Assembly (NCBI RefSeq): GCF_900109265.1
Contig: NZ_FNZM01000005.1
Location: 366,836-430,835 of the forward strand
DNA length: 64,000 nucleotides
Source of the DNA: Paraburkholderia tropica
Lineage (GTDB): Bacteria; Pseudomonadota; Gammaproteobacteria; Burkholderiales; Burkholderiaceae
Direction: 5' to 3'
The notes beneath the pieces were generated by a model that worked only from the letters and a program-made list of their open reading frames with translations, was not told the DNA's origin and made no database searches. Each line of letters opens with the position of its first letter. Positions within the stretch are counted from its first letter, which is position 1. Below, in pieces: positions 38,895 through 48,886 of this stretch. The translations under genes and the position numbers were made by a program.

Positions 38895-39551
38895 ATGGCA
38901 GCGATTCAACACATGGTGGTGCAAGGCGTCACGGCTTTTGCGGGGACGCGCTTGCTGGCGCGCGGCGCGGCGCTCGACGTGGCGCTCGCGGTGAAGGCGG
39001 AACTGGAGCGCGATGCATCGGCATCGGTGCTGATCTTCGACGACCGCGACGCGCGTCCGGTCGAATTCGATCTGCGCGGCCGTCCCGCCGACGTGGCCGC
39101 GCGCCTCGCCGCCGACGCCGCCTGGCAGGCGCGCGCGCAGGAAGCCGCTCAGGAAGCGGCGCAGTCCGCAGAAGCATCCGCCGATCAGGATTCCGCCGAC
39201 GACGCGCCGCGCGGCCGCGGCCGTCCGAAGCTCGGCGTGGTGGCGCGCGAGGTCACGCTGCTGCCGCGTCACTGGGACTGGCTGGCGGCGCAGCCGGGCG
39301 GGGCGTCGGTGGTGCTGCGCAAGCTGGTGGAAACGGCGCGGATCGCGGGCGAGGAAAAGCATCGCGTGCGCGCTTCGCGCGAAGCCGTGCATCGTTTCAT
39401 GACGGCGCTGGCGGGCAATCTGCCGGGTTACGAGGAGGCGTTGCGCGCGCTCTATGCGGGCGAGCGGGCGCGGTTCGAGGCGTGGTGCGTGGACTGGCCC
39501 GAAGGCGTGCGGGACTACGTGCGCGAACTCGCGCAGGACGCGTTCGCCTGA
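38895..39551 (+). CDS. DUF2239-family protein
   Basis: This 218-residue cytoplasmic protein shows the DUF2239 layout: TAFAGTRLLARGAALDVALA at the start, a short beta domain (VLIFDDRDARPVEFDLRG), an Ala/Gln/Ser linker, then PRGRGRPKLGVVAREVTLLP and a helical C-terminus (KLVETARIAGEEKHRVR). The middle RGRPKLGV looks like a DNA-binding AT-hook-type stretch. Function is unknown. GGAG lies nine bases before the ATG. The palindrome pair upstream suggests tight control. Confidence 0.85.
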   Translation: MAAIQHMVVQGVTAFAGTRLLARGAALDVALAVKAELERDASASVLIFDDRDARPVEFDLRGRPADVAARLAADAAWQARAQEAAQEAAQSAEASADQDSADDAPRGRGRPKLGVVAREVTLLPRHWDWLAAQPGGASVVLRKLVETARIAGEEKHRVRASREAVHRFMTALAGNLPGYEEALRALYAGERARFEAWCVDWPEGVRDYVRELAQDAFA

Positions 39552-39632
39552 CGTGGCGCGGCGTTCGCGAGCGTTCGCACAATTTCCGCGAATGACCGCG
39601 CACGTTCGCATGGCTGCATCAAACGGCCGCAC

Positions 39633-39745
39633 AAAAAAAACCGCTCAGGCCAGAACGGCATGAGCGGGAAGTCGGAGAGTTTACAACTTACAACCTCTGC
39701 ATGAACTGTCATGGGGTCACGCAGAGATTTCAGTCTATGCCCGGC
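39633..39745 (-). ncRNA. Candidate small RNA with its own terminator
   Basis: On the minus strand a terminator CCGCTCA...TGAGCGG followed by eight T residues lies at 39633-39667, with no protein gene upstream on that strand for kilobases. Before it lie the hairpin CTCTGC (39695-39700) / GCAGAG (39721-39726) and a doubled GTTGTAA. A TATATC -10-like box is at 39757-39762. The transcript would be about 100-115 nt. The 567 bp gap (39552-40118) holds no other feature except the permease promoter. Confidence 0.55.
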
Positions 39746-40118
39746 CCTTCCCGCTCGATATAGGATTAGTCCGAAACTCGTATCGGAGCGAGGCGGGTAA
39801 ACGAGCGCCGACACAGCGGAGAAATAACGGAGCAATAACGGAGCAATAACAGAGAAATAGCGGCGAAGTCGATCGCCGCCGCCTGTTTCGTCCGGCCCAC
39901 ATGCGCGGATGCCCGCCTTGCCACGCCGATTGCGGCTCCGTACACTCGCGCCTGATTTCCATCAAGGGCATCAGCGAATCCCGGCGCGTGCGACGCACGC
40001 CGCATCCGGCTCGCGCCCCGTTCCGATAAACAGAATCCGATCCGGCCCGCGCCGCGCCCTGTCGCGCGTGTGCGCCGGCCCGTTACGGCAAAAAATCACG
40101 GCACACAAGGAGCTCCCG

Positions 40119-41420
40119 ATGTCCGATTCCTATTTCCCGCGCTGGCGCGCGCAGACAGACGCCAAAACCGTCGTCGCGCCCGACGAGCGTCTCGCCTGGC
40201 CGCAGATGTTCGCGATGGGCGTGCAGCACGTCGTCGCCATGTTCGGCTCGACCGTGCTCGCGCCGCTGCTGATGGGCTTCGATCCCAACCTCTGCATTTT
40301 CATGTCGGGCATCGGCACGCTGCTGTTCTTCGTGGTCGTGGGCGGACGCGTGCCGAGCTATCTCGGTTCGAGCTTCGCGTTCATCGGCCTCGTGATCGCG
40401 GCCACGGGCTATAGCGGTCACGGCGCGAATCCGAACATTCCGGTCGCGCTCGGCGGCATCATCGCGTGCGGCGTGGTCTATGCGCTGATCGGCGTGCTGG
40501 TCTCCGCCATCGGCACCAAGTGGATCGAGACGCTCATGCCGCCGGTCGTGACCGGCGCGATCGTCTGCGTGATCGGCCTGAACCTTGCGCCGATCGCCGT
40601 GAAGGGCGTGAGCGGCTCGCAGTTCGATTCGTGGATGGCGCTCGTCACCGTGCTCTGCGTCGGCGGCGTGGCCGTGTTCACGCGCGGCATGCTGCAACGT
40701 CTGCTGATTCTCGTCGGCCTGATCATCGCCTACGTGATCTACGCGATCGTCACCAATGGCATGGGCCTCGGCAAGCCGATCGACTTTGCGATCGTCGGGA
40801 ACGCCGCGTGGTTCGGCATGCCGAAGTTCAGCGCGCCGGTGTTCGACCCGCACGCGATGGCGCTGCTCGTGCCGATCGCCGTGATTCTCGTCGCGGAAAA
40901 TCTCGGCCACATCAAGGCCGTCTCGGCGATGACGGGCCACAACCTCGACCGCTACGTGGGCCGCGCGTTCATCGGCGACGGCCTCGCGACCATCGTCTCG
41001 GGCTTCGCGGGCGGCACGGGCGTGACGACCTACGCGGAAAACATCGGCGTGATGGCCGTCACCAAGATCTACTCGACGCTGGTGTTCGCCATCGCCGCGG
41101 TGATCGCGCTCGTGCTCGGCTTCTCGCCGAAGTTCGGCGCGGTGATCCAGACCATTCCGGGTCCGGTGCTCGGCGGCGTGTCGATCGTCGTGTTCGGTCT
41201 GATCGCGGTGACGGGCGCGCGCATCTGGGTCGTCAACAAGGTCGACTTCTCGGACAACCGCAACCTGATCGTCGCGGCCGTCACGCTGGTGCTCGGCGCG
41301 GGCGACTTCTCGCTCAAGCTCGGCAACTTCGGTCTCGGCGGCATCGGCACCGCGACGTTCGGCGCGATCGTGCTTTACGCGCTGCTGCGCAAGAAGCCGG
41401 TGCAGGACGCGGCGGTCTGA
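40119..41420 (+). CDS. NCS2 uracil/xanthine permease
   Basis: This 433-residue inner-membrane protein has about 14 hydrophobic segments. The substrate-site motifs are VAENLGHIKAVSAMTG and GGTGVTTYAENIGVMAVTK, the pattern of UraA/RutG-type nucleobase carriers, with the two conserved Glu residues. It imports uracil (or xanthine) with protons. AAGGAG lies six bases before the ATG at 40119; the longer frame from 39909 is not conserved. A bidirectional terminator follows. Confidence 0.93.
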   Translation: MSDSYFPRWRAQTDAKTVVAPDERLAWPQMFAMGVQHVVAMFGSTVLAPLLMGFDPNLCIFMSGIGTLLFFVVVGGRVPSYLGSSFAFIGLVIAATGYSGHGANPNIPVALGGIIACGVVYALIGVLVSAIGTKWIETLMPPVVTGAIVCVIGLNLAPIAVKGVSGSQFDSWMALVTVLCVGGVAVFTRGMLQRLLILVGLIIAYVIYAIVTNGMGLGKPIDFAIVGNAAWFGMPKFSAPVFDPHAMALLVPIAVILVAENLGHIKAVSAMTGHNLDRYVGRAFIGDGLATIVSGFAGGTGVTTYAENIGVMAVTKIYSTLVFAIAAVIALVLGFSPKFGAVIQTIPGPVLGGVSIVVFGLIAVTGARIWVVNKVDFSDNRNLIVAAVTLVLGAGDFSLKLGNFGLGGIGTATFGAIVLYALLRKKPVQDAAV

Positions 41421-41463
41421 TTCACCGTCTCGCGCGCGCGGCGTAACCCGTGCGGCGCAGGCG

Positions 41464-41503
41464 AAAAAAAACGCGACGGCCCGCAAGGGCGTCGCGTTTT
41501 TTT
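41464..41503. terminator. Bidirectional terminator between convergent genes
   Basis: AAAAAAACGCGACG and CGTCGCGTTTTTTT pair with A- and T-runs on both sides, serving the permease and the antiporter gene. Confidence 0.92.
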
Positions 41504-41522
41504 GTTTGCGCAGCGTGATGCG

Positions 41523-43190
41523 TTAGCCGCGATTGCGTCCGCGCGTGGTCATCGCCGTTTCCGAGAGGTCGACTTCGCGCATCAGCTTCGCGAGCGTTTC
41601 GTCGTTGATCGTCTGCCGGTTGCGCAGATCGAGCAGCGTCGCGCGTTCGGCGCGCATGGCCGCGAGGCGCATCTGCAATTCGAGCGATTCGGCTTCGCGC
41701 GCGTGCTTGCTGAGATCGCGGTCGGCGTCGAGCGTCGCGAGGCGGCGGCGATAGGTGTCCATCACGCGCGCGGTGGTGTCGGCGGCATAGGCGGACTGCG
41801 ATTCGTTCATGTCCTCCGTGGCGGTCTCGTGCAGCGCGTCGACGGCGCGGATCGCAGCCTGCGCGGCCTGCACACGCGCGGCGCGTTCCTCGGCCACGTG
41901 CGCCGGATGCGCGCCGCGCCGCACGCCGCGCAACAGCAAGGGCAAGCCGACGATCGCCACCAGCAGCGACGCGAGAATCACGCCCGTGGCGATGAAGATG
42001 GCGCTGTCGCGGCCCGGCAGCGGCTTGCCGCTTGCGAGCGCGACGGGCAGCGAGAGCACGCCCGCGAGCGTCACCGCGCCGCGCACGCCCGCGACCGTGG
42101 TGATGGCGACGGTGCGCAGCCCCGGCACCGCATTGGCCACGCCGTGACGCGCCGCGCCGCGGCTCGCCACCCAGCGCAGCAGCCAGACCCAGCCGAAGCG
42201 CATCGCGTAGAGCGCGATCAGCACCGCGCCGATATAGCCGAGCAGACGCAGCATCTGCACGTTGCTCGTGTGATGCGCGTCGAGCAGCGCCTTGCCGAGA
42301 ATGCCGGGAAATTGCAGGCCGAGCAGCGTGAACACCATGCCGTTGAACACGAACTCGATCATCGACCACGTGCTGGTCGCGCGCACGCGCGCCGACACCG
42401 GGCCCATGTGCGCGACGCTCGTGTAGTTCATCATCATCCCGGCGGCCACGGCGGCGAGCACGCCCGAGACTTCGAGATGTTCCGCGAACAGGTAAGCCGC
42501 GAACGGAATCAGCAAGGTCATGACGACGCCCGGCGCGGGGTCGCCTTCGGCATCGACGTTCAGGAAGCGCGACGACATGAAGCTGAAGAACCAGCCGATC
42601 GCCGCGCCCACCGCGAGCCCGCCCGCCGCGATCAGAAAGAAGCTCAGCGTGGCCTGGCGCAGCGAGAACACGCCCGTGAGCGCCGCCGCCACGGCGAATT
42701 TGAGCGCGACGAGGCCCGACGCGTCGTTCATCAGCGCTTCGCCTTCGAGGATGTGCATGAGCTGCGCGGGAATCTTGTCCTTGCCGGCGATGGCGGAGAG
42801 CGCGACGGCGTCGGTCGGCGAGAGCACGGCGGCGAGCGCGAAGGCCACGGGCAGCGAGATCTGCGGCACCAGCCAGTGCACGAAATAGCCGACGGCCACC
42901 ACGGTCAGCAGCACGAGGCCGAGCGCGAGCAGCAGGATCGCGCGGCGCTGCATGAAGAACTCGCGCTTGGGCATGCGCCAGCCGTCGGCGAACAGCAGCG
43001 GTGGAATGAACAGCGCCATGAAGACGTCGGGATCGAACGTCACGTGCGGATTGATGCGCGGGAACGTGAGCAACGCGCCGATGGCGATCTGCAACAGCGG
43101 CAGGGGCAGTTTGACGGGCAGCAGCCGCACGATGATCCCCGAAAGGGCCACGGCGAGGAGCAGAATGAGAACGGTGAAAATGGTTTCCAT
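41523..43190 (-). CDS. CPA1-family Na+/H+ antiporter
   Basis: This 555-residue protein has about 12 membrane segments to residue 395, followed by a 150-residue cytoplasmic, partly coiled-coil tail rich in Ala, Arg and Glu. The cation-site motif is EGEALMNDASGLVALKF with the Asn-Asp pair, and LSPTDAVALSAIAG in an earlier helix. It exchanges sodium (or potassium) for protons. The ATG at 43190 (METIFTVLILLL) starts the first helix; the frame to 43241 is not needed. No strong Shine-Dalgarno is visible. Confidence 0.92.
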   Translation of the reverse strand: METIFTVLILLLAVALSGIIVRLLPVKLPLPLLQIAIGALLTFPRINPHVTFDPDVFMALFIPPLLFADGWRMPKREFFMQRRAILLLALGLVLLTVVAVGYFVHWLVPQISLPVAFALAAVLSPTDAVALSAIAGKDKIPAQLMHILEGEALMNDASGLVALKFAVAAALTGVFSLRQATLSFFLIAAGGLAVGAAIGWFFSFMSSRFLNVDAEGDPAPGVVMTLLIPFAAYLFAEHLEVSGVLAAVAAGMMMNYTSVAHMGPVSARVRATSTWSMIEFVFNGMVFTLLGLQFPGILGKALLDAHHTSNVQMLRLLGYIGAVLIALYAMRFGWVWLLRWVASRGAARHGVANAVPGLRTVAITTVAGVRGAVTLAGVLSLPVALASGKPLPGRDSAIFIATGVILASLLVAIVGLPLLLRGVRRGAHPAHVAEERAARVQAAQAAIRAVDALHETATEDMNESQSAYAADTTARVMDTYRRRLATLDADRDLSKHAREAESLELQMRLAAMRAERATLLDLRNRQTINDETLAKLMREVDLSETAMTTRGRNRG

Positions 43191-43606
43191 CGATGAGCGG
43201 CGAGACGAGCGGGGATGCGGGGGCGCGCGGTGCGGCCCCAATCATCCGTTGAATGCGGAACGTGCCGCGGTGTCGCGGCGAACGATGCGGAGCATGCCTG
43301 ACGAGGCAGGCGGCGGTTGGCGGTAAGTGTAGCCCGAGCGCGGCTGCGCACGCCGCGAAGCGTGCAAGGGACTTGTAGGGCGCTCGCTGCGGCGAGCATG
43401 GCGGCAGCGGTCGTATGCACGATTCTGGTGCGTGCAGGGACGCATCATGCCCGCCGCGCGCGCACGCGCACGGTGCGCGGTGCAGGCTTCGATGCAGGGC
43501 GGGTCGCAGCGTGCGCACGGACCTTGCTTTATCGCCTGCCAACGACGCAACGCATCGGCCGCCGGTACGCACGCCCGCGGCGATCAACTTGCGCGAAGAG
43601 GAAGGC
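43191..43606. other. Divergent promoter region, 416 bp
   Basis: It lies between the antiporter (minus) and the EAL gene (plus). A run of cysteine-rich shadow frames is present; none looks real. No repeat or clear promoter seen. Confidence 0.4.
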
Positions 43607-44884
43607 ATGATCACAGAGCAGCAGGACAAGATGGCCGCGGCGCCGCTCGGGTTCACCCTGAGCGTTTCGTCGGGGCTGCAGCGCTATAGCGCGCAACATG
43701 GCGAGCTTGCGCTCACCAGCGTGTTTCAACCGGTGTTCAGCCTTTCGCACATGCGTGCGATCGGCTACGAAGGGCTGCTGCGCGCGCACGATGCGCTCGA
43801 CCGGCCCGTCTCGCCGCTCGACGTATTCGGCGCGGCCGCGCGCGTCGGCGAGGCGCTGCAGGTCGACCGGCTCGCTCAGGGGCTGCATCTGGAGAACTTC
43901 TCGCTGCTCGGCGCCGAGCGCGAGTGGCTGTTTCTCAACGTGCATCCGGGCACGCTGATCGAGCCGTATCACGCGGCGGCGCTGCTTGCGAATCTGCGGC
44001 GGCTCGGGCTGCCGCCCCGGCGCGTGGTGCTCGAAGTGCTCGAAGCCGAGGCCACCGATCTCGACGCGCTCGCGCACGCCGTGGCCGAGTTCCGCGAACG
44101 CGGCTTTCTGATCGCGCTCGACGACTTCGGCGCCGGTCATGTCGATATCGGCCGCGTGTGGCAACTGAATCCCGACATCGTGAAGCTCGACCGCATCATG
44201 CTGATGCACGCCGCGCATCGCGCCGACATGGCCGCGACGCTGCCCGCGCTGGTTTCGCTGCTGCACGAGGCGGGCAAGCTCGTGCTGATCGAGGGCGTGG
44301 AGACGGAGCACGAAGCGCAGATCGCGCTCGCCTGCAACGCCGACTTCGTGCAGGGCTTTTTCTTCGCGCGTCCGGCGCCGGGCTTGACCGACGCCACGCA
44401 CGCGCAGACCGTGATCGCCGAGGCGACCGAGCGTTACCGCGAGCAGACCGAGGCGCGCGAGCGCGGCACCACGAGCCGTCTCGCGCCCTATGTGCGCGCG
44501 TTCGAGCGCGCGGCGGAGCGGCTGGGCGCGGGCGAGCCGCTCGAAGAGGTGTGCTGGAATTTTCTCGCGCTCGATCACGCGGCGCGCTGCTTCCTGCTCG
44601 ATGCGAGCGGGCGTCAGGCCGGGCGCAACGTCGTGCTGCGCGTGGATCGCGCGGACCAGGGCGCGCGCTTCCTGCCGCTCGACGACGCGCAGGGCGCGAA
44701 CTGGCTGCGCCGGCCGTACTTCCGCGCGGCGCTGGTCTCGCCGGGACGCGTGCATGTGACGTCGCCGTATCTGTCGATCAACGAGGCGCTGCCGTGCGTG
44801 ACGCTCTCGATGGCCGTGCAGGTCGGCGACCGCCTGTGCGTGCTGTGCGGCGACGTCGACTGGATGGCGGAAGAACTGGCCTGA
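43607..44884 (+). CDS. EAL-domain protein with a C-terminal PAS/Cache-like domain (YkuI type)
   Basis: This 425-residue cytoplasmic protein has an EAL domain at about 30-260 and a second domain at about 285-420 that resembles the YkuI C-terminal sensor. Catalytic signatures read YEGLLR (EGL for EAL), NVHPGTL for the usual NVSP, LEVLEAEATD, ALDDFGAG, KLDRIML and EGVETEHEA, ending QGFFFARP. Key Glu and Asp residues are kept, so it may hydrolyse c-di-GMP, but the altered first loop leaves doubt. AGAGGAAGG lies before the ATG at 43607. Confidence 0.9.
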   Translation: MITEQQDKMAAAPLGFTLSVSSGLQRYSAQHGELALTSVFQPVFSLSHMRAIGYEGLLRAHDALDRPVSPLDVFGAAARVGEALQVDRLAQGLHLENFSLLGAEREWLFLNVHPGTLIEPYHAAALLANLRRLGLPPRRVVLEVLEAEATDLDALAHAVAEFRERGFLIALDDFGAGHVDIGRVWQLNPDIVKLDRIMLMHAAHRADMAATLPALVSLLHEAGKLVLIEGVETEHEAQIALACNADFVQGFFFARPAPGLTDATHAQTVIAEATERYREQTEARERGTTSRLAPYVRAFERAAERLGAGEPLEEVCWNFLALDHAARCFLLDASGRQAGRNVVLRVDRADQGARFLPLDDAQGANWLRRPYFRAALVSPGRVHVTSPYLSINEALPCVTLSMAVQVGDRLCVLCGDVDWMAEELA

Positions 44885-44928
44885 ACGTGAGTGTGAGCGC
44901 TTCGCTCACGTCGATCGAAGCGCAATGG

Positions 44929-44962
44929 AAAACGGCGCGAGCCATGATGAGCCCGCGCCGTT
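44929..44962 (-). terminator. Rho-independent terminator of the indolepyruvate oxidoreductase gene
   Basis: On the minus strand AACGGCGCG...CGCGCCGTT is followed by TTCC, 34 bases after the stop at 44996. A separate 7 bp hairpin (44893-44909) lies just after the EAL stop on the plus strand. Confidence 0.7.
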
Positions 44963-44995
44963 CGCATTGCATCATTTCACCTCTGAAAACAGGGC

Positions 44996-47900
44996 TTATT
45001 TCGCCACGACCACCGGAATGCCGCGCAGTGCGCCCGCGCCCTTGAACGAGGCGAGCGCATCGCTCACGGCCGCGCTCGTCTTCACGTCGATACCCAGACG
45101 CGCCGCGAGTTCGCGCTCGCCGCGCTTGACCGCCGCGAGGTTCGCGAGCTTCACGTGGCCGTAGCCGCGCACGCGCTGATGCAGGCTCGCGAACTTCGCG
45201 AGGTCGGCGGCGCTGTCCGTTGTCGTGTGCGCGTGTTGAATCAGCGCGCCGCGCAACGTGGCCTCGTAATCGTCGGCGAGCGCGCGTTCCATACGGCGTT
45301 CGAGCGTGTGGCCGAACGGATCGAACCACGTGCCGCGCACGCCGCGTCCCTTCGCGAGCAGCGCGAGCGCGCGCCAGAGCCATTGGCCGAACTGCATCTT
45401 GCGCGGCGGCTGGCCGTGTTTTTCGCGCGCGATCAGCGGCGGCGCGAGGTTGAACTTCACCGTGAAGTCGCTGCCCGCCTGGCCTTCGAACTGCGCTTCG
45501 AGCGCGGCGCGGAACGCCGGATCGGCATGCAGGCGCGCCACTTCATATTCGTCCTTCACCGCGAGCAACGTGTAGAACGTGGCGGCGACCGCGCGAGCAA
45601 GCGCCTGATCGGCTGACTTGTCGGCGAGACGCGCGGCGTCGGTCAGCGCGCGATAGCGCTTCGCGTAGCCCGCGCCGCCATACGCGAGCAGACGCGCTTC
45701 GCGATCGGCGATCAGTTCGTCGAGCGTTTGCGTGAGCTTGCGCGCGGTGAGCGCCGCTTCGCTGGCCACACTCGCGCGCCGAAGGTCGAGCGCTTCGAGC
45801 GCGGCCGGATCGGCGGCGGCGAGACGGCCGATCGAGAGCGCGAACAGATTCGCCTGCACGGCCACGTTGTTCAACTCGATCGCGCGCGTGAGCGCCGCGA
45901 GCGACACGGGCACGAGGCCAAGCTGCCACGCGAAACCGAGCATCAGAATGTTCGCGCCGATGGTGTCGCCGAGATAGCGTTGCGCGAGCGCCTGGGCATC
46001 GCAGGTCGACAGCGGATCCTGCGCGGGCGTCGCGCCGTTCGTCGCCGCGTGACGCATCTTCGCGAGCAGCGCGCCGGCGTGCAGATTCGCGTCGGGGTTC
46101 TGCACGAACGACGCGTTCGGAATCTCGTGCGTGTTCACGACGATGCGCGTGCGGTCGTGGCGCACCGTTTGCAGCGCGTCGGCGCTCGCGCCCACCACCA
46201 TGTCGCAGGCGAGCAGCAGATCGGCCTGCTGCGTATCGATGCGCACCTGGTTGAGCAGCGCGTCGGTCACGGCGAAGCGCACGAACGACAGCACCGAGCC
46301 GCCCTTCTGCGCGAAGCCCATGAAATCGAGCACCGATGCGCTCTTGCCTTCCAGATGCGCGGCCATGCTGATGAGCGCGCCCACCGTCACCACGCCCGTG
46401 CCGCCCACGCCGGTCACGAGAATGTCGTAGGGCGCGTTGTCGAGATGCGTCGACGGCAACGGCAGCGCACTCACGCGCGCGGCCAGCGCCTGCGGATCGA
46501 ACGCCGCGCCCGCGGCCTTCTTGAGCTTGCCGCCTTCGATCGTGACGAAGCTCGGGCAAAAGCCGTTCACGCACGAATAGTCCTTGTTGCACGACGACTG
46601 ATCGATGCGGCGTTTGCGGCCCAGTTCGGTTTCCACCGGCTCGACCGAGAGGCAGTTCGACTGCACGCCGCAATCGCCGCAGCCTTCGCAGACGGCTTCG
46701 TTGATGAACAGGCGCTTGTCCGGATCGGGGAACTCGCCTTTCTTGCGGCGGCGGCGCTTTTCGGCGGCGCAGGTCTGGTCGTAGATCAGCACGGTCACGC
46801 CTGGTGTTTCGCGCAGTTCGCGCTGCACGGCGTCGAGTTCGCTGCGATGATGGAACGTCGTGCCCTTCGGAAACTGGCCGTGATGGCCGTCGTATTTCTC
46901 GGGTTCGTCGCTCACGACCACGAAGCGCGAGACGCCTTCGGCTTCCACCTGGCGCGCGATCTGCGGCACGGAAATGCTGCCGTCCACGGGCTGGCCGCCC
47001 GTCATCGCCACGGCGTCGTTGTAGAGGATCTTGTAGGTGATGTTGGTCTTCGCGGCCACGGCCTGGCGAATCGCAAGGATGCCTGAATGAAAGTAGGTGC
47101 CGTCGCCGAGATTCTGGAATACGTGGCGCGTGTTCGTGAACATCGAATGCGCGGCCCAGTCCACGCCTTCGCCGCCCATCTGGATCAGGCCGGTGGTGTC
47201 GCGCTCCATCCACGACGCCATGAAGTGACAGCCGATGCCCGCTTGCGCGATCGAACCTTCGGGCACTTTCGTCGAGGTGTTGTGCGGGCAGCCCGAGCAG
47301 AACCAGGGCGTGCGCTTCACGGCATCGGCGACATTCGAGAGGATCTGCGGCGCGACGAGGTCGACCACACGCTCGCGGCGGTCGAGCATCGGCTTGTGCT
47401 TCGCGAGCCATGCGGCGAACACCGGCAGGATGCGCGACGGGCGCAATTCGCCGAGTTCGGAAAGCAGCAGCGTGCCGTCCTCCGCATGCTTGCCGATCAC
47501 GGCCGGGCGCGCGCCGTCCGTGCCGCTGTCCCTCCGGTTGTAGAGATGGTCCTTGATCTGCTGCTCGATCACCGGGCCTTTTTCCTCGATCACGAGCACG
47601 TCGGTGAGACCGGAGACGAAGGCGTCGAGACGCGACATCTCCAGCGGAAACGAAAGCCCGACCTTGTAGATGCGCACGCCCGCCTGTTCGAGATCGGCGA
47701 CGGTGAGGTCGAGCCGGCGCAGCGCTTCCATCAGGTCCAGATGCGCCTTGCCGCAGGTGACGATGCCCACGTTCGCGTGCGGGCTCGGCGCGATCCATTT
47801 GTCGATGCTGTTCGCGCGCGCGAAGTGGCGCACGGCGTCGAGCTTGGCCGCGAGACGCTGCTCGATCGCGAGGCTCGGCAGATCGGGCCAGCGGTTGTGC

Positions 47901-48664
47901 AGACCGCCGGGCGGCGCAGCGAAATCCGCATCGGCCAATTCGGGCGCTTGCCAGTCGGTCTTGAGCGCGTCGAGATCGACGGTCGAGCCCGATTCCACGG
48001 TTTCCGAAATCGCCTTGTAGCCGACCCACGCGCCCGAGTAGCGCGAGAGCGCCCAGCCATAGAGGCCGAATTCGAGCATGTCCGCGATATTCGACGGATT
48101 CACCACGGGCATGTGCCACGCCATCATCGCGAAGTCGCTCTGATGCGGCATCGACGACGACACGCAGCCGTGATCGTCGCCCGCCACCACCAGCACGCCG
48201 CCGTGCGGCGACGAGCCGTAGGCGTTGCCGTGCTTGAGCGCGTCGCCGGCGCGATCGACGCCCGGGCCCTTGCCGTACCACATCGCGAACACGCCTTCGA
48301 CGGTGCGTTCGGGGTCCGCTTCCACGCGCTGCGTGCCGAGCACGGCCGTGCCGCCCAGTTCCTCGTTGATCGCGGGCAGGAAGCGCACGTCGGCGGCTTC
48401 GAGCAGTTTTTTCGCCTTCCACGCCTGCTGGTCGACCATGCCGAGCGGCGAGCCGCGATAGCCGCTGATGAAGCCCGCCGTGTTCAGGCCGTGCGCGCGG
48501 TCGAGCGCGCGTTGCATCAGCGCGAGGCGGATCAGCGCCTGCGTGCCGGTCAGGAAGATGCGGCCGCGCGTGGCGGTGAGGTTGTCGGTGAGCTGGTAAT
48601 CGGCGAGGGGCGGCGAAAAGGGCGGCGAAGCAGGCTGATCGCCAAACGCGGGACGCGCGGTCAT
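44996..48664 (-). CDS. Fused indolepyruvate ferredoxin oxidoreductase (IorA-IorB type)
   Basis: This 1222-residue enzyme joins in one chain what archaea split into alpha and beta subunits. It opens with a TPP-enzyme pyrimidine domain (GYRGSPLGMVDQQ), then a central TPP-binding part with FCSGCPHNTSTKVPEG and NDAVAMTGGQ. An iron-sulfur segment follows (CEGCGDCGVQSNC and a CNKDYSCVNGFC pair), then the gamma-like domain VTGVGGTGVVTVGALI. It decarboxylates aryl or branched 2-oxo acids to acyl-CoA. The ATG at 48664 has GGAG ten bases upstream. It is transcribed alone. Confidence 0.93.
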   Translation of the reverse strand: MTARPAFGDQPASPPFSPPLADYQLTDNLTATRGRIFLTGTQALIRLALMQRALDRAHGLNTAGFISGYRGSPLGMVDQQAWKAKKLLEAADVRFLPAINEELGGTAVLGTQRVEADPERTVEGVFAMWYGKGPGVDRAGDALKHGNAYGSSPHGGVLVVAGDDHGCVSSSMPHQSDFAMMAWHMPVVNPSNIADMLEFGLYGWALSRYSGAWVGYKAISETVESGSTVDLDALKTDWQAPELADADFAAPPGGLHNRWPDLPSLAIEQRLAAKLDAVRHFARANSIDKWIAPSPHANVGIVTCGKAHLDLMEALRRLDLTVADLEQAGVRIYKVGLSFPLEMSRLDAFVSGLTDVLVIEEKGPVIEQQIKDHLYNRRDSGTDGARPAVIGKHAEDGTLLLSELGELRPSRILPVFAAWLAKHKPMLDRRERVVDLVAPQILSNVADAVKRTPWFCSGCPHNTSTKVPEGSIAQAGIGCHFMASWMERDTTGLIQMGGEGVDWAAHSMFTNTRHVFQNLGDGTYFHSGILAIRQAVAAKTNITYKILYNDAVAMTGGQPVDGSISVPQIARQVEAEGVSRFVVVSDEPEKYDGHHGQFPKGTTFHHRSELDAVQRELRETPGVTVLIYDQTCAAEKRRRRKKGEFPDPDKRLFINEAVCEGCGDCGVQSNCLSVEPVETELGRKRRIDQSSCNKDYSCVNGFCPSFVTIEGGKLKKAAGAAFDPQALAARVSALPLPSTHLDNAPYDILVTGVGGTGVVTVGALISMAAHLEGKSASVLDFMGFAQKGGSVLSFVRFAVTDALLNQVRIDTQQADLLLACDMVVGASADALQTVRHDRTRIVVNTHEIPNASFVQNPDANLHAGALLAKMRHAATNGATPAQDPLSTCDAQALAQRYLGDTIGANILMLGFAWQLGLVPVSLAALTRAIELNNVAVQANLFALSIGRLAAADPAALEALDLRRASVASEAALTARKLTQTLDELIADREARLLAYGGAGYAKRYRALTDAARLADKSADQALARAVAATFYTLLAVKDEYEVARLHADPAFRAALEAQFEGQAGSDFTVKFNLAPPLIAREKHGQPPRKMQFGQWLWRALALLAKGRGVRGTWFDPFGHTLERRMERALADDYEATLRGALIQHAHTTTDSAADLAKFASLHQRVRGYGHVKLANLAAVKRGERELAARLGIDVKTSAAVSDALASFKGAGALRGIPVVVAK

Positions 48665-48886
48665 GGGGGAAGTCTCCGTTCTTGTGTGGCGAGCGCTGCG
48701 TCTCTGCGTCTTTCTGTGCGCTCGCCGAAGACTCCATTTTTTCGCGTCAATAGCGGAAGTTTTTTGCTAACTCTGCGGGCGCATGCGCCGAATGCGCCAA
48801 AGCCTGCTCGCAATGGCGAGCTTTGGAGGGAAATTCTCTTTCGTCGCGCGTCCGGCGCGCGCGGCGCGGCTGCGCGCGGTTTTGAT

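Noticed and set aside
45543..48737. 1064-codon minus-strand frame
   Set aside because: It is an out-of-frame reading of the indolepyruvate oxidoreductase gene, with Arg-rich low-information sequence.
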